The position numbers and the translations under genes were made by a program. A stretch of DNA of 64,000 nucleotides from Caulobacter sp. NIBR1757. GTDB taxonomy: Bacteria; Pseudomonadota; Alphaproteobacteria; Caulobacterales; Caulobacteraceae. The stretch lies in contig NZ_CP115463.1 of the NCBI RefSeq assembly GCF_027912495.1, forward strand, positions 744,001-808,000. Direction: 5' to 3'. Below the pieces are notes generated by a model. That model did not search any database, was not told where the DNA came from, and saw only the letters and a list, made by a program, of their open reading frames with translations. This document shows positions 7,905-17,739 of the stretch, piece by piece (within the stretch, counting starts at the first letter, position 1; every line of letters begins with the position of its first letter).

Positions 7905-9482
7905 TTAGGGTTTGGCTTTCGGCCGGTAGTCCTCGCCGACCACGAAGGCGGCCCGACGCACCCGCTTCCTGTCGAGGCCCGCGCGGAAGGCGCCGACCTG
8001 TTCGCTGCGGGTGAAGTCGCCGCGCACCAGGGCCAGGCGGGGGGCCATCTTCGCCACCCCGTCTGCGTCGCGCCGCACCTCGTCCTCCATCACCACCAGC
8101 ACCCGGTCGCCCAGGGCCCGGGTCAGCGGATGGCGCGCCTCGGCCTGGTTGCCGGCCTTGTCCCGGCGCAGCCAGATGGTCAGCGGCGGCGCGCCCGGCT
8201 TGTTGAAGTAGTCGCGGCCGTAATAGGCCGTGGCGTTGAACAGGAAGCGGTTATCGACGGCGACGGCGCTCAGCCCCTGGCCGGCCTGTTCGACCTGGGC
8301 CCGCTGCACGGTCGCCTCGACCACGTCCTTCCAGCCGCGCATGCGCTTGATGGCGTTGGACTGGCCCAGCCGGTCGGCGAGGGCCGGGCTGGCGATGCAG
8401 AGGATGAGCCCCGCGACCAGCAGGCCCTGGAGGACCAGGGCTGCGCCGGCGCCGATCCTTGTCCACAGGCTTGGCCACCAGCGCGCCACCAGGCCGGCGA
8501 CCAGCACGGCGGCGGGAATATAGGCGGCGGCGGTCCAGTTGGCGTTGGCCCGGGTCAGGATGGCCTGCACCCCGACGACCGCCAGCGGCGGGATGGTCCA
8601 GCAGACCAGCAGGATATCCTCGTCGGTGAGCTTCCGGCGCGCCGCCAGGACATAGGCCGCCAGCAGCACCCCGAAGCCCAGGCCGAAGACCCCGACCTGC
8701 TCGGCCGCCAGTCGCAGGAACTCGACGACATGGAAGCCGATCCCCGAGCCCAGGTCGGCGTTGGCGGCCGTGTGCTGCACGGTCTCGAAGCCGTTGAGGG
8801 CGTTCCAGATCAGGTTGGGGGCGATGATCATGGCGAACACCCCGGCCGCGACCAGGGCGGTGGCCGGACGCCAGACGCTCCGGGCCCGGCCCGAGACGAT
8901 CAGATGCAGGACGATGCCGATCACCGCATAGATGGCCGCGTATTTCGACAACATGGCCAGACCCAGCGCCGCCCCCAGCCCCGCCGCCGTGAACAGCGGC
9001 CGCTTGGCGCCGGGCAGGTCCACATAGGCCAGCAGAGCGATGCTCAGGAAGCAGAGCAGCGGCGTGTCGGTGGTCATGGTGACGTTGGCGACGGCGACGC
9101 CGGGCATCAGCTGGTAGATGAGCAGCGCCAGCACCCCGGCCCATGGCCCGTACAGCCGCCGACCGACCGCGAACAGCACCAGCCCGGTCACCGCGTGGAA
9201 CAGCGGCGCGGCGATCCGCACCCAGGGTTCGGAATCGCCGCCGATCGCCGTGGTCAGGTGGATGACCCAGGCGATCATCGGCGGTTTGGAAAAATATCCC
9301 AGATCGAGGCTTCTCGACCACAGCCAGTACTGGGCTTCGTCCGGGTACAGCTCAAGCGGCGTGGCGAACAGGGCGAACAGTCTCAGCCCGGTCAAAAGGA
9401 CGGTCGCCGCCAGGGCGAACCGCCACGGCCGACTCGCCTCGACGTAGGCCTGGCGGCCCAGTTCCTGATGCGTGGCGCTCAA
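7905..9482 (-). CDS. ArnT/PMT-like GT39-type integral membrane glycosyltransferase
   Basis: This 525-residue protein has about 11-12 hydrophobic segments and the early periplasmic loop ELYPDEAQYWLWSRSLDLGYFSKPPM (first part at residues 42-51), whose acidic pair and YFSKPP are the signature of ArnT/PMT-type transferases that use lipid-linked sugars. The C-terminal 150 residues are soluble and periplasmic in the model. The acceptor (lipid A, glycolipid or protein) cannot be told; no arn genes are nearby. The start codon read is TTG at 9482, directly preceded by GGGGAGCGGAGC. It converges on the glucosidase gene with 9 bases between. Confidence 0.88.
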   Translation of the reverse strand: MSATHQELGRQAYVEASRPWRFALAATVLLTGLRLFALFATPLELYPDEAQYWLWSRSLDLGYFSKPPMIAWVIHLTTAIGGDSEPWVRIAAPLFHAVTGLVLFAVGRRLYGPWAGVLALLIYQLMPGVAVANVTMTTDTPLLCFLSIALLAYVDLPGAKRPLFTAAGLGAALGLAMLSKYAAIYAVIGIVLHLIVSGRARSVWRPATALVAAGVFAMIIAPNLIWNALNGFETVQHTAANADLGSGIGFHVVEFLRLAAEQVGVFGLGFGVLLAAYVLAARRKLTDEDILLVCWTIPPLAVVGVQAILTRANANWTAAAYIPAAVLVAGLVARWWPSLWTRIGAGAALVLQGLLVAGLILCIASPALADRLGQSNAIKRMRGWKDVVEATVQRAQVEQAGQGLSAVAVDNRFLFNATAYYGRDYFNKPGAPPLTIWLRRDKAGNQAEARHPLTRALGDRVLVVMEDEVRRDADGVAKMAPRLALVRGDFTRSEQVGAFRAGLDRKRVRRAAFVVGEDYRPKAKP

Positions 9483-9781
9483 GCTCCGCTCCCCGGCGAA
9501 TCGTGTTTGCCCCCGATCATGCTCGAAACGGGGGCGGATTTAGCCCCCTATAGGGCAAGCCGGGCACGCAGGTGTCGCAAACTTGCGACAAGGCGTCTCA
9601 ATTCGGTCCCAAAGTCTTAACGCCCGCTTGTGCCGGAAAAGTCTGCGGTTACAAGGTGCTCCCGTGGTGATGGGGCTGGTCCACGGTCACCAAAGCTTTG
9701 CAATCGGGCGCTAATTGGGCGGCCTAATCCGCCATCGAGTGTTCAAAATCGGGCGCTCGTCGGGATGACAGGGGATATCCA

Positions 9782-12229
9782 ATGAGAAACTACAAGCTCG
9801 CCATCGTGGCGACGACGGCTCTGGTCGGCAGCCTGTTTGCCACCGGCGCCTTTGCGCAATCCACCGGCACGGCCGAAGTCGAAGAAGTGGTCATCACCGG
9901 GACGTCGGGCCCGAAGAACCTTGAGGGCGCGATCGTCGCGGAGACCGCGGCGAAGAGCAAGTCGACGCTGACCGACGAGTTCATCCAGACCCAGGTCGCC
10001 GGCCAGACCGTTCTGCAGACCCTGAACATCCTGCCGTCGGTCAACTTCACCAGCAACGACGCCTACGGCGGCAGCGGCGGCGACGTCACCATCCGCGGTT
10101 TCGACTCGCAACGCATTTCGCTGAACGTCGACGGCATCCAGCTGAACGACACCGGCAACTACGCCATCTACTCGAACCAGCAGCTCGACCCGGAACTGAT
10201 CTCGCGGGTCAGCACCAACCTCGGCACGACCGACGTCGACAGCCCGACCGCGTCGGCCACCGGCGGCACGATCAACTACGTCACCCGTCGTCCGGCCACC
10301 GAATTCGGCGGCATCCTGCAGCCCTCGATCGGTGACGACGGCTACGGCCGCATCTTCGGCCTGATCGACACCGGCGAAATCGGCCCCTGGGGCACCCGCG
10401 CCTTCTTCGCCGCCTCGTACACCAAGTACGACAAGTTCCGCGGCCCCGGCGAACTCGAGAAGAAGCAGTTCAACGGCGGCATCTACCAGCCGCTGGGCGA
10501 CAACGGCGACTTCGTCAGCGTCACCGGCCACTGGAACGAAAACCGCAACAACTTCTTCCGCCGCATCAACATCGACAACTTCAACAACGGCATCATCGAT
10601 CCCGAATACAACGACAAGTGCTACCTGGTCGGTTCGGGCGCTGGTCGTCAGGACGATGGTTCCAGCACCGCGGTGGTCCCGGGCGACGCGACGACCTCGC
10701 CGAGCGCCTGCTCCAACTACTACGGCCTGAACATCAACCCCTCGAACACCGGCAACATCCGCGGCCAGTCGCGCTTCAGCCTGGGTGAGAGCTTCACCCT
10801 GACCGTCGACCCGACCTTCCAGTACGTGATGGCCAACGGCGGCGGCAGCACGACGATCAACGAATACGATGCGCGTCTGGCGGGTTCGTTCTACGACTCC
10901 ACCAACTCGACCACCCGCGTCGCCAACGGCGTCGACCTGAACGGCGACGGCGACATCCTCGACCGGATCCGCCTCTACTCGCCGTCGAACACCAACACCC
11001 GTCGTTACAGCGTCACCAGCTCGCTGATCTGGGAGATCAACGACACCAACCGTCTGCGCGTCGCCTACACCTACGACTACGGGCGTCACCGCCAGACCGG
11101 CGAGTACAGCAAGCTGTCGGCCAGCGGCGATCCGCGCGACGTGTTCTCGGGCAAGGACGGCTACGGCACGCCGGTTCGCACCAAGGACGGCGAAATCTTC
11201 CAGAAGCGCGATCGTTTCTCGATCGCCATCCTGAACCAGATCGCCCTGCAGTACGTCGGCCGCTTCTTCGACGACGCGCTGACCGTGGACGTCGGTGTTC
11301 GCGCGCCCTTCTTCAAGCGTGAGCTGAACAACTACTGCTACCAGCAGGACACCTTCAACGCCTACTGCGGCAATCTCACCCCGGCCGAAGCCGACATCGC
11401 GACGGACGGCAGCACCCCCAACCCGGCTCCGGGCGCGCCTGTCGCGTTCGAGCGCAAGTACGACAAGGTTCTGCCGAACCTCGGCGTCACCTACCGCTTC
11501 CTGGAAGGTCACTCGGTCTACTTCAACTACTCCGAGAACCTGTCGGCTCCCCGTACGGACGACCTGTACGACCGGATCCCGGCTGACCCGGAACCGGAAA
11601 CCAGCAAGCAGTACGACCTCGGCTACCGTTACTCGGCCGGCCCGGTGATCCTGTCGGCTTCGGGCTTCATCTCGGACTTCGACAACTACATCATCCGCGC
11701 CATCACCAACATCAACGGTGAAGACCTCGCCACCTCGATCAACGTGGGCAAGGTCGAGCGTTGGGGGATCGACGGCCAGATCGGCTGGGAAGTCGTCGAG
11801 AACCTGAACCTCTACGCGTCCTATGCCTTTGTTCACAGCGAGTTCAAAGACGACGTCCCGGGCACCTCGGTCGGCTCGACGATCCGCACCGCCGGCAAGC
11901 AACTGCCGGAAGTTCCGGAGCGCCAGTTCGCCGCCCGCGCTCAATACAAGATCGCCGGCTTCACCATCGGTCTGCAGACCAAGTGGGTCGATGAGCGCTT
12001 CACCAACGCGATCAACGACGAGCGGGTCCCGTCCTACCAGGTCTGGGATGCCGACGTTCGCTACGACCTGCCCTGGTTCAACGACAAGGGTGCGTATCTC
12101 CAGCTGAACGTGACCAACCTGCTCGACGAAGAGTACATCGCCGACATCTCGACCGACATCGTCGGCAACCGGACCGGCAACCTCGGCGCCCCGAAGACCG
12201 TGCAGCTCACCCTGCGCGCGCCCTTCTAA
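9782..12229 (+). CDS. TonB-dependent outer-membrane receptor 1
   Basis: This 815-residue receptor has a signal peptide (MRNYKLAIVATTALVGSLFATGAFAQ), a TonB box (EEVVITGT, about 34-41), a plug domain (GGDVTIRGFDSQRISLNVDGIQLNDTG in the middle, NYVTRRP at the end) and a beta-barrel ending in the aromatic LTLRAPF expected for BAM insertion. The barrel is rich in Asn, Tyr and Asp, typical of the large Caulobacteraceae receptors for siderophores or carbohydrates; the ligand is unknown. The 299 bases before it (9483-9781) are non-coding and hold its promoter region, in which I found no Fur or Zur box by eye. A good terminator follows at 12254. Confidence 0.93.
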   Translation: MRNYKLAIVATTALVGSLFATGAFAQSTGTAEVEEVVITGTSGPKNLEGAIVAETAAKSKSTLTDEFIQTQVAGQTVLQTLNILPSVNFTSNDAYGGSGGDVTIRGFDSQRISLNVDGIQLNDTGNYAIYSNQQLDPELISRVSTNLGTTDVDSPTASATGGTINYVTRRPATEFGGILQPSIGDDGYGRIFGLIDTGEIGPWGTRAFFAASYTKYDKFRGPGELEKKQFNGGIYQPLGDNGDFVSVTGHWNENRNNFFRRINIDNFNNGIIDPEYNDKCYLVGSGAGRQDDGSSTAVVPGDATTSPSACSNYYGLNINPSNTGNIRGQSRFSLGESFTLTVDPTFQYVMANGGGSTTINEYDARLAGSFYDSTNSTTRVANGVDLNGDGDILDRIRLYSPSNTNTRRYSVTSSLIWEINDTNRLRVAYTYDYGRHRQTGEYSKLSASGDPRDVFSGKDGYGTPVRTKDGEIFQKRDRFSIAILNQIALQYVGRFFDDALTVDVGVRAPFFKRELNNYCYQQDTFNAYCGNLTPAEADIATDGSTPNPAPGAPVAFERKYDKVLPNLGVTYRFLEGHSVYFNYSENLSAPRTDDLYDRIPADPEPETSKQYDLGYRYSAGPVILSASGFISDFDNYIIRAITNINGEDLATSINVGKVERWGIDGQIGWEVVENLNLYASYAFVHSEFKDDVPGTSVGSTIRTAGKQLPEVPERQFAARAQYKIAGFTIGLQTKWVDERFTNAINDERVPSYQVWDADVRYDLPWFNDKGAYLQLNVTNLLDEEYIADISTDIVGNRTGNLGAPKTVQLTLRAPF

Positions 12230-12253
12230 GGCTCCTTGCTTCCAACCAGAGCG

Positions 12254-12287
12254 AAGGGCGGTCCTCACGGGCCGCCCTTTTCTTTTG
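12254..12287 (+). terminator. Rho-independent terminator after TonB receptor 1
   Basis: AAGGGCGG (12254-12261) pairs with CCGCCCTT (12272-12279) and is followed by TTCTTTT. Confidence 0.85.
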
Positions 12288-12336
12288 GCTCTCAAACTCT
12301 TGACGTCCGGGCCCCCCGGGGCCACTTGCCCGCCCC

Positions 12337-13338
12337 ATGACCGGTCCAGCTCTCATCCCCGCCGAATGGTCCCCCCACCGCGCCATGTGGCTGGGCTATC
12401 CCAGCCATGGCGAGCTCTGGCAGGAGGATCTCGAGGCCGCCCGCGAGGAGGTTGCCGCCCTGGCGCGCGCGCTGGCGGGTCCCGGAGCCGAGCGGGTCCG
12501 GCTGATGGTCTGCGGCGACGAGGCCGAGGCGGATGCGAAGACCCGCCTGGCGGGCGTCGCCGGCATCGAGATCGTCCGCGGCCTGTTCGGCGACATCTGG
12601 CTGCGCGACACCGGCCCGATCTTCTCCGGCGACGGCCGGGCGCTGGGCTTCAGATTCAACGGCTGGGGCGGCAAGTACCAGCTGGAGGGTGACGATCAGG
12701 TCGCCGCCCAGATCGCCGCCGCCTCCGGAGCGCCCCTGGTCGAAAACGACTTTATCCTCGAGGGCGGCGCCCTTGACCACGACGGCTACGGCACCGTCCT
12801 GACCACCCGCCAATGCCTGACCAACCCCAACCGCAACCCCGGCTGGGGCGAGGCCGCCGCCGAGGCCGCCCTGGCCGGCGCCCTGGGGGCGAAGAAAGTT
12901 CTGTGGCTGGGCGAGGGTCTGAACCGCGACCACACCGACGGTCACGTCGATAACCTGGCCCGCTTCGTGGCGCCGGGCGTCATCGCCTGCCCGATCGCCT
13001 GGGGCCGCCGCGACCCCAACGCCGAGGTCTATGACGAGACGGCCAAACTCCTGGGCTCGATGACCGACGCCAGGGGCCAGCGCATCCAGGTCATGCGCAT
13101 CCCCTCGCCCGGCTGGACCACGGACGCCGACGGCGAGATGGTCCCGGCCAGCCACATGAACTTCATCATCGCCAACAAGGCGGTGATCTGCCCGACCTAC
13201 GACGAGAAGGCCGGCGCCTTCGCCCTCGACGCCCTGGCCAGCCTGTTCCCCGAGCGCAAGGTCATCGGCCTGCCCTCGACCGCCATCCTCACCGGCGGCG
13301 GCAGCTTCCACTGCATCACCCAGCAGGAGCCGGCCTGA
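12337..13338 (+). CDS. aguA: Agmatine deiminase
   Basis: This 333-residue guanidino-group hydrolase converts agmatine to N-carbamoylputrescine. It starts IPAEWSPHRAMWLGYPSHGELW, has GDIWLRDTGPIF, FNGWGGKYQ, EGGALDHDGYGT and HTDGHVDNLARF, and ends with the catalytic Cys in LTGGGSFHCITQQ (about residue 327), so all key residues of the family are present. Two bases separate it from aguB, so the two steps from agmatine to putrescine are encoded together. No arginine decarboxylase gene is in the window. Confidence 0.96.
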   Translation: MTGPALIPAEWSPHRAMWLGYPSHGELWQEDLEAAREEVAALARALAGPGAERVRLMVCGDEAEADAKTRLAGVAGIEIVRGLFGDIWLRDTGPIFSGDGRALGFRFNGWGGKYQLEGDDQVAAQIAAASGAPLVENDFILEGGALDHDGYGTVLTTRQCLTNPNRNPGWGEAAAEAALAGALGAKKVLWLGEGLNRDHTDGHVDNLARFVAPGVIACPIAWGRRDPNAEVYDETAKLLGSMTDARGQRIQVMRIPSPGWTTDADGEMVPASHMNFIIANKAVICPTYDEKAGAFALDALASLFPERKVIGLPSTAILTGGGSFHCITQQEPA

Positions 13339-13340
13339 CG

Positions 13341-14219
13341 ATGAGCAAGACTCTCACCCTCGCCGCCCTCCAGACCCACTACGGGATGGACCTGGACGAC
13401 AACATCGCCCGCACGGTCGATCTCGTCCGCCAGGCCGCCGCCGCCGGGGCGCAGGTCATCCTGCCGTCGGAACTGTTCCAGGGGCCCTACTTCTGCGTGG
13501 CGCAGGAGGAGCGCTGGTTCGCCAAGGCCAAGCCGTGGCGGGAGCATCCGTGCGTGAAGGCCTTGGCCCCGCTGGCGGGAGAGCTGGGCGTGGTCATCCC
13601 GATCTCGATCTTCGAGCGCGAGGGGCCGCACTATTTCAACAGCCTGGTGATGGCCGACGCCGACGGCTCCCTGATGGGCGTCTACCGCAAGAGCCACATC
13701 CCCGACGGCCCTGGCTACCAGGAGAAGTACTACTTCCGTCCCGGCGACACCGGCTTCAAGGTCTGGGACACGAAGCATGGCCGCATCGGCGCCGGCATCT
13801 GCTGGGACCAGTGGTACCCCGAGTGCGCCCGCGCCATGGCCCTGATGGGCGCGCAGGCGCTGCTCTACCCCACCGCCATCGGCACCGAGCCGCATGACGC
13901 CACCCTCGACACGGCCCTGCCCTGGCGCCGCGCCATGCAGGGCCATGCGGTCAGCAATGTCATCCCCGTGGTCGGCGCCAACCGCATCGGCTTCGAGCCT
14001 TGGGAGGGCTACCCGAACGGCGGTCAGCGCTTCTACGGCTCCAGCTTCATCGCCGACCATCGCGGCGACCTGATCGGCGACATGGGCCCGGACGAAGAGG
14101 GGTTCACCAGCGCAACGGTCGACCTCGACTTCCTCGACACCCACCGCGCCGCCTGGGGCTTCTTCCGCGACCGCCGACCGGACCTGTACGGCGCCCTGAG
14201 CACGGGCCGCCCGGCGTGA
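13341..14219 (+). CDS. aguB: N-carbamoylputrescine amidase
   Basis: This 292-residue nitrilase-superfamily enzyme hydrolyses N-carbamoylputrescine to putrescine, CO2 and ammonia. The Glu-Lys-Cys triad is visible: Glu in ILPSELFQGPYFC, Lys in YRKSHIPDGPGYQEKYYF and Cys in GAGICWDQWYPE (about residue 155), and NRIGFEPWEGYPNGGQRFYGSSF is typical of the plant/bacterial AguB branch. It completes the agmatine route begun by aguA and overlaps the following GNAT start by four bases (GTGA). Confidence 0.96.
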   Translation: MSKTLTLAALQTHYGMDLDDNIARTVDLVRQAAAAGAQVILPSELFQGPYFCVAQEERWFAKAKPWREHPCVKALAPLAGELGVVIPISIFEREGPHYFNSLVMADADGSLMGVYRKSHIPDGPGYQEKYYFRPGDTGFKVWDTKHGRIGAGICWDQWYPECARAMALMGAQALLYPTAIGTEPHDATLDTALPWRRAMQGHAVSNVIPVVGANRIGFEPWEGYPNGGQRFYGSSFIADHRGDLIGDMGPDEEGFTSATVDLDFLDTHRAAWGFFRDRRPDLYGALSTGRPA

Positions 14220-14743
14220 TCGAGACCGAGCGCCTCATCCTCCGCAACTGGCGCTCCTCGGACCTTGAGCCCTGGGTGGCGATGAATGCCGACCCGGAGG
14301 TCATGCGCTTCTTTCCCGCCGTGCAGACGCGCGAGGAGAGCGAAGGCATGATGGCGCGTAATCGCGACCACATCGAGCGCGAGGGCTTTGGCCTGTGGGC
14401 GGTCGAGCGCAAGGGCGTCGGGGACTTCCTCGGCTTTACCGGCCTGATGGCCCTGAAAGACCCCAACCCCCTGGCGCCCGGGGTCGAGGCCGGCTGGCGT
14501 CTCGCGCGTCACGCCTGGGGCCAGGGCTACGCCTCCGAGGCCGCGTCGGCCGCCCTCAAGGACGGCTTCGAGCGCATTGGCCTCAAGAGCATCGTCGCCT
14601 TCACCGCCACCACCAACCTACCGTCACAGGCTGTGATGACCCGCATCGGCATGCTCCGCCGCGAAGACCTCGACTTCGACCATCCGGTTCTGCCCAAGGG
14701 CCACCCGCTGGAACGTCACGTGGTCTGGGAAGCGACGGCCTAG
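14216..14743 (+). CDS. GNAT acetyltransferase, RimJ/RimL-like
   Basis: The 175-residue protein starts with GTG inside the aguB stop (VIETERLILRNWRSSDLEPW) and carries the acetyl-CoA loop region ARHAWGQGYASEAASAA (about residue 97) and ATTNLPSQAVMTRIGM near the end. The four-base overlap makes co-translation with aguAB likely, so it could acetylate putrescine or another polyamine, but this is inference from position; the sequence itself looks like the generic RimJ/RimL group. Confidence 0.88.
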   Translation: MIETERLILRNWRSSDLEPWVAMNADPEVMRFFPAVQTREESEGMMARNRDHIEREGFGLWAVERKGVGDFLGFTGLMALKDPNPLAPGVEAGWRLARHAWGQGYASEAASAALKDGFERIGLKSIVAFTATTNLPSQAVMTRIGMLRREDLDFDHPVLPKGHPLERHVVWEATA

Positions 14744-15528
14744 CCGCCGCAACCTGTCGCCGCCGGCGCCTTGTCCAGTTCCGCCTTGGCCAGGGCCATG
14801 TCGGCGGTGAAGGCCGGCTCGGCGTGCAGGCGGGAGACCGTGGCCGCCGCCATGATCTGGCCGGCCGTGACGTCGCTCTGGAAGTGCACCCCGCAGATCC
14901 AGCGGCTGTCGCCGAACTCGCGGCCACGGGTCACCGCCTGGCTGGCCTTGTCGGGGGCCAGCTCGGCCAGCACCAGGCCCCAGGCCATGCCGGCGGCGGC
15001 GTGGCCGCTGGGGTAGGAGCCGTTGGTCTTCATCCAGTCCTCGCGCACGACGCAGAGCTTCGCCTCGTCGTGACCGATCATCGGCCGGTCGCGCTGGTAC
15101 TTCTTCTTGGCGGCGTTGGTGCTGCCGCCGGCGTCCAGCACGACGCGGTCGAGCAGCTTCGACAGGACTGGCGTCCTGGCCACGCTGATTTCCTTGCCGA
15201 TGGCGCAGGAGAAGGAGCGGTGGGCCTTGTCGCCGAACAGCTCGACATCGGCGATGGCCTGTTGCCAGCGCGCCGTGCCCTCCATCGACCGGCTGGCGTC
15301 GAAGGCGGCCCGGTCGGCCCTGGCCTGCTCGGAGTCCAGGGCCGGCGGCGCGCCGACAATGGAGAGGCTGTCGGGCAGTTGGGCCGGGGGGATGTAGCCG
15401 CCGGCTGGTCGCGCGGCCTGAGCGGGCGCGGGGGCCGCCGTTTTGGCGTCCTGCGCCACCGCCCCGAAGCCCAGCATCGCCACCCCGGCGACCATCAGCA
15501 CGCCATGCCCGAACGCCTTCATCGACAT
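14740..15528 (-). CDS. Class A non-specific acid phosphatase, PAP2 superfamily
   Basis: This 262-residue secreted phosphatase has a signal peptide (MSMKAFGHGVLMVAGVAMLGF...VAQ) and the three PAP2 phosphatase motifs: KKKYQRDRP, GSYPSGHAAAG (catalytic His) and SRWICGVHFQSDVTAG (second catalytic His). Enzymes of this class remove phosphate from many organic esters in the periplasm. An ATG at 15534 abuts the ribosome site CGGGAGG; the ATG at 15528 has proper spacing and is my choice. The gene overlaps the convergent GNAT stop by four bases. Confidence 0.92.
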   Translation of the reverse strand: MSMKAFGHGVLMVAGVAMLGFGAVAQDAKTAAPAPAQAARPAGGYIPPAQLPDSLSIVGAPPALDSEQARADRAAFDASRSMEGTARWQQAIADVELFGDKAHRSFSCAIGKEISVARTPVLSKLLDRVVLDAGGSTNAAKKKYQRDRPMIGHDEAKLCVVREDWMKTNGSYPSGHAAAGMAWGLVLAELAPDKASQAVTRGREFGDSRWICGVHFQSDVTAGQIMAAATVSRLHAEPAFTADMALAKAELDKAPAATGCGG

Positions 15529-15603
15529 CACCATCCTCCCGAATTTTGATCATCCGAAAGACCGCGCGCCGCCGTCCGCGTCAAGCCGCTTGACGAGGCG
15601 ATA

Positions 15604-15618
15604 TGTTATTTCATAACA
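15604..15618 (+). promoter_or_regulatory. Zur box upstream of the ZnuD-like receptor
   Basis: TGTTATTTCATAACA is a perfect inverted repeat with 6-base arms and a 3-base centre, in the form of the Zur operator. It lies 27 bases before the receptor start, over the expected promoter. Confidence 0.85.
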
Positions 15619-15645
15619 GTGCGACACCTTTCGTGGAGCCTCCCC

Positions 15646-17739
15646 ATGCGCCGACCTGCTTTTCTTCTGGGCGCCAGCCTGCTGGCCCTCTCCCTGGCGG
15701 CTCCCGCCTTCGCCCAACAGGCCGCCCCGCCCGCGCCGGAAGACGACGGCGACGTTTCGGAGGTCATCGTCACCGGCGCCCCCTTCGCGGTTTCGCTGGA
15801 TACCGTCACCAGCAGCGTCACCGTCGTCGGCCGCGATCAGCTCGACATCGCCGCCCCCTCCGGCCTCGGCGACCTGCTGGCCGGCCAGCCGGGCCTGCGC
15901 TCGACCTTCTTCGGCCCGGGCGCCAGCCGCCCGGTGATCCGGGGCCTGTCGGGCCCTCGCGTGCTGGTGCTGCAGAACGGCGTCGGCCTGGTCGACGCCA
16001 GCGCCCTGTCACCGGACCACGCGGTCGCCTCCGACCCGGGCGAGGCCTCGCGCATCGAGGTGCTGCGCGGCCCCTCGACCCTGGCCTATGGCGGCAGCGG
16101 TATCGGCGGGGTGGTCAACATCATCGACGATCACATCCCCAGCCGTCTGCCTGAAGGCGGCATCGACGGCCGGATTTCCGCTTCCGCCTCCAGCGTCGAT
16201 GAGGGGCGCTCGGTGTCCTTCGGCCTGCACGCGGCCAGCGGGCCGGTCGTCTTCTCGATCGACGGCGTCTCGCGCCGGGCCGACGACTACGAGGTTCCCG
16301 GCACGCCGGTCAGCAGCCGCCTGGCCGCCGCCGAGGGCCTGACCGTCGATCCGGCCCGCACCGTGCGCAACACCGACCTCAGGCTGGACGCCTACGGCGT
16401 GGGCGTCTCCTTCGTCACCGACGAGGGCTTCGTCGGCCTGGCGCTGAAGCAGACCGACACGCTCTACGGCGTGCCCTATGCGCAGATCACCGCCCCGATC
16501 GACCCCGACGACGAGGGTCCGGTCGCCATTGACCTGCACCAGATCCGCTTCGACTTCCGCTCGGAAATCCCCTTCACCGTGGGTCCGTTCGAGACCATGC
16601 GCTCCTCGATCGGATACGCCGACTACGAGCACGCCGAGGTGCTCCGCAACACCGGCGAGACCGGCACCCGCTTCCTGTCCAAGGGCGTGGAGGGCCGATT
16701 CGAGTTCGTCCAGCGGGAGATCGGCCCGCTGAAGGGGGCGGTCGGCGTCCAGGCCCTGTCGCGGCATTTCAACTCCATCGGCGACGAGGCTTCGGTGCCG
16801 AAGACCGACATCCAGGAACTGGGCGTCTTCACCCTGCAACGGCTCGACTACGGCGGCTGGGGTATCGACGCGGGCCTGCGGGTCGATCGGCGCGACCTCG
16901 ACGCCGACCTCGTCGGTCGCCTCGCCAGCGCCCCGGCGGCCTCCTATGGCCTCAACTGGATCAGCGCCGACAACGCGCCCAGCTTCACCAATGTCTCCGG
17001 ATCGGTCGGCGTCTTCATCAAGCCGAGCGAGGGACAGTTCTACGCCCTGACCGTGGCCCGCAACGCCCGCGCCCCGACCGAGGGCGAACTCTATTCGGAC
17101 GGCCCGCACCCGGGCACCGGCGCCTTCGAGATCGGCGACCCCGGCCTCGACCCGGAAACCGTGCTCAGTGTCGAGGCCACCGGCCGCTGGACCTACGACA
17201 GGTTCCGCGCCGAGGGCCACCTCTGGTACGCGTCCTACGACGGCTATATCGACCAGCTTCCGACCGGCGATGTCGAGGATAACCTGCCGGTGTTCCGCTA
17301 TGTGCAGAGCAACGCCACCTTCTACGGCTTCGAGCTGGAGGGGACCTACGACCTGTGGGTCGATGGCGGCCGCACCCTGTCGGCCCAGGTCAGCGCCGAT
17401 TTCGTGCGTGGCGACACCGACGACGGGACGCCGGCGCGCATCCCGCCGTGGTCGACCACCGGCAAGCTGATCTGGGAAAGCGACATGTTCGACGCCAACC
17501 TCGAGGTCCGCTACGTGGCGGAGCAGGATCGGGTCGCCGCCTTCGAGCTGCCGACGGACAGCTATACCATGGTCAACCTCTATGGGGCGGTGAAGCCCTT
17601 CAAGAACCCCGACCTGCGGCTCTTCGCCGAGCTGCGCAACGCCACAGACGAACTGGCCCGCGAGCACGTCAGCTTCCTGAAGGACATCGCCCCGCTCCCC
17701 GGCCGGTCGTTCCGCGCCGGGGTGGCGGTCCGGTTCTAA
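15646..17739 (+). CDS. ZnuD-like TonB-dependent zinc receptor
   Basis: This 697-residue receptor has a signal peptide (MRRPAFLLGASLLALSLAAPAFA), a TonB box (SEVIVTGAP), a plug (RPVIRGLSGPRVLVLQNGVG, then YGGSGIGGVVNIID) and a barrel ending AGVAVRF. The barrel segment ELYSDGPHPGTGAFEIGD (about residue 484) matches the ZnuD family, whose neisserial and acinetobacter members import zinc. The frame extends upstream to 15619, but the signal peptide fixes the start at 15646. With the Zur box directly upstream, I infer zinc import under starvation, together with TonB-ExbBD encoded elsewhere. It overlaps the convergent MaoC stop by four bases. Confidence 0.93.
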   Translation: MRRPAFLLGASLLALSLAAPAFAQQAAPPAPEDDGDVSEVIVTGAPFAVSLDTVTSSVTVVGRDQLDIAAPSGLGDLLAGQPGLRSTFFGPGASRPVIRGLSGPRVLVLQNGVGLVDASALSPDHAVASDPGEASRIEVLRGPSTLAYGGSGIGGVVNIIDDHIPSRLPEGGIDGRISASASSVDEGRSVSFGLHAASGPVVFSIDGVSRRADDYEVPGTPVSSRLAAAEGLTVDPARTVRNTDLRLDAYGVGVSFVTDEGFVGLALKQTDTLYGVPYAQITAPIDPDDEGPVAIDLHQIRFDFRSEIPFTVGPFETMRSSIGYADYEHAEVLRNTGETGTRFLSKGVEGRFEFVQREIGPLKGAVGVQALSRHFNSIGDEASVPKTDIQELGVFTLQRLDYGGWGIDAGLRVDRRDLDADLVGRLASAPAASYGLNWISADNAPSFTNVSGSVGVFIKPSEGQFYALTVARNARAPTEGELYSDGPHPGTGAFEIGDPGLDPETVLSVEATGRWTYDRFRAEGHLWYASYDGYIDQLPTGDVEDNLPVFRYVQSNATFYGFELEGTYDLWVDGGRTLSAQVSADFVRGDTDDGTPARIPPWSTTGKLIWESDMFDANLEVRYVAEQDRVAAFELPTDSYTMVNLYGAVKPFKNPDLRLFAELRNATDELAREHVSFLKDIAPLPGRSFRAGVAVRF

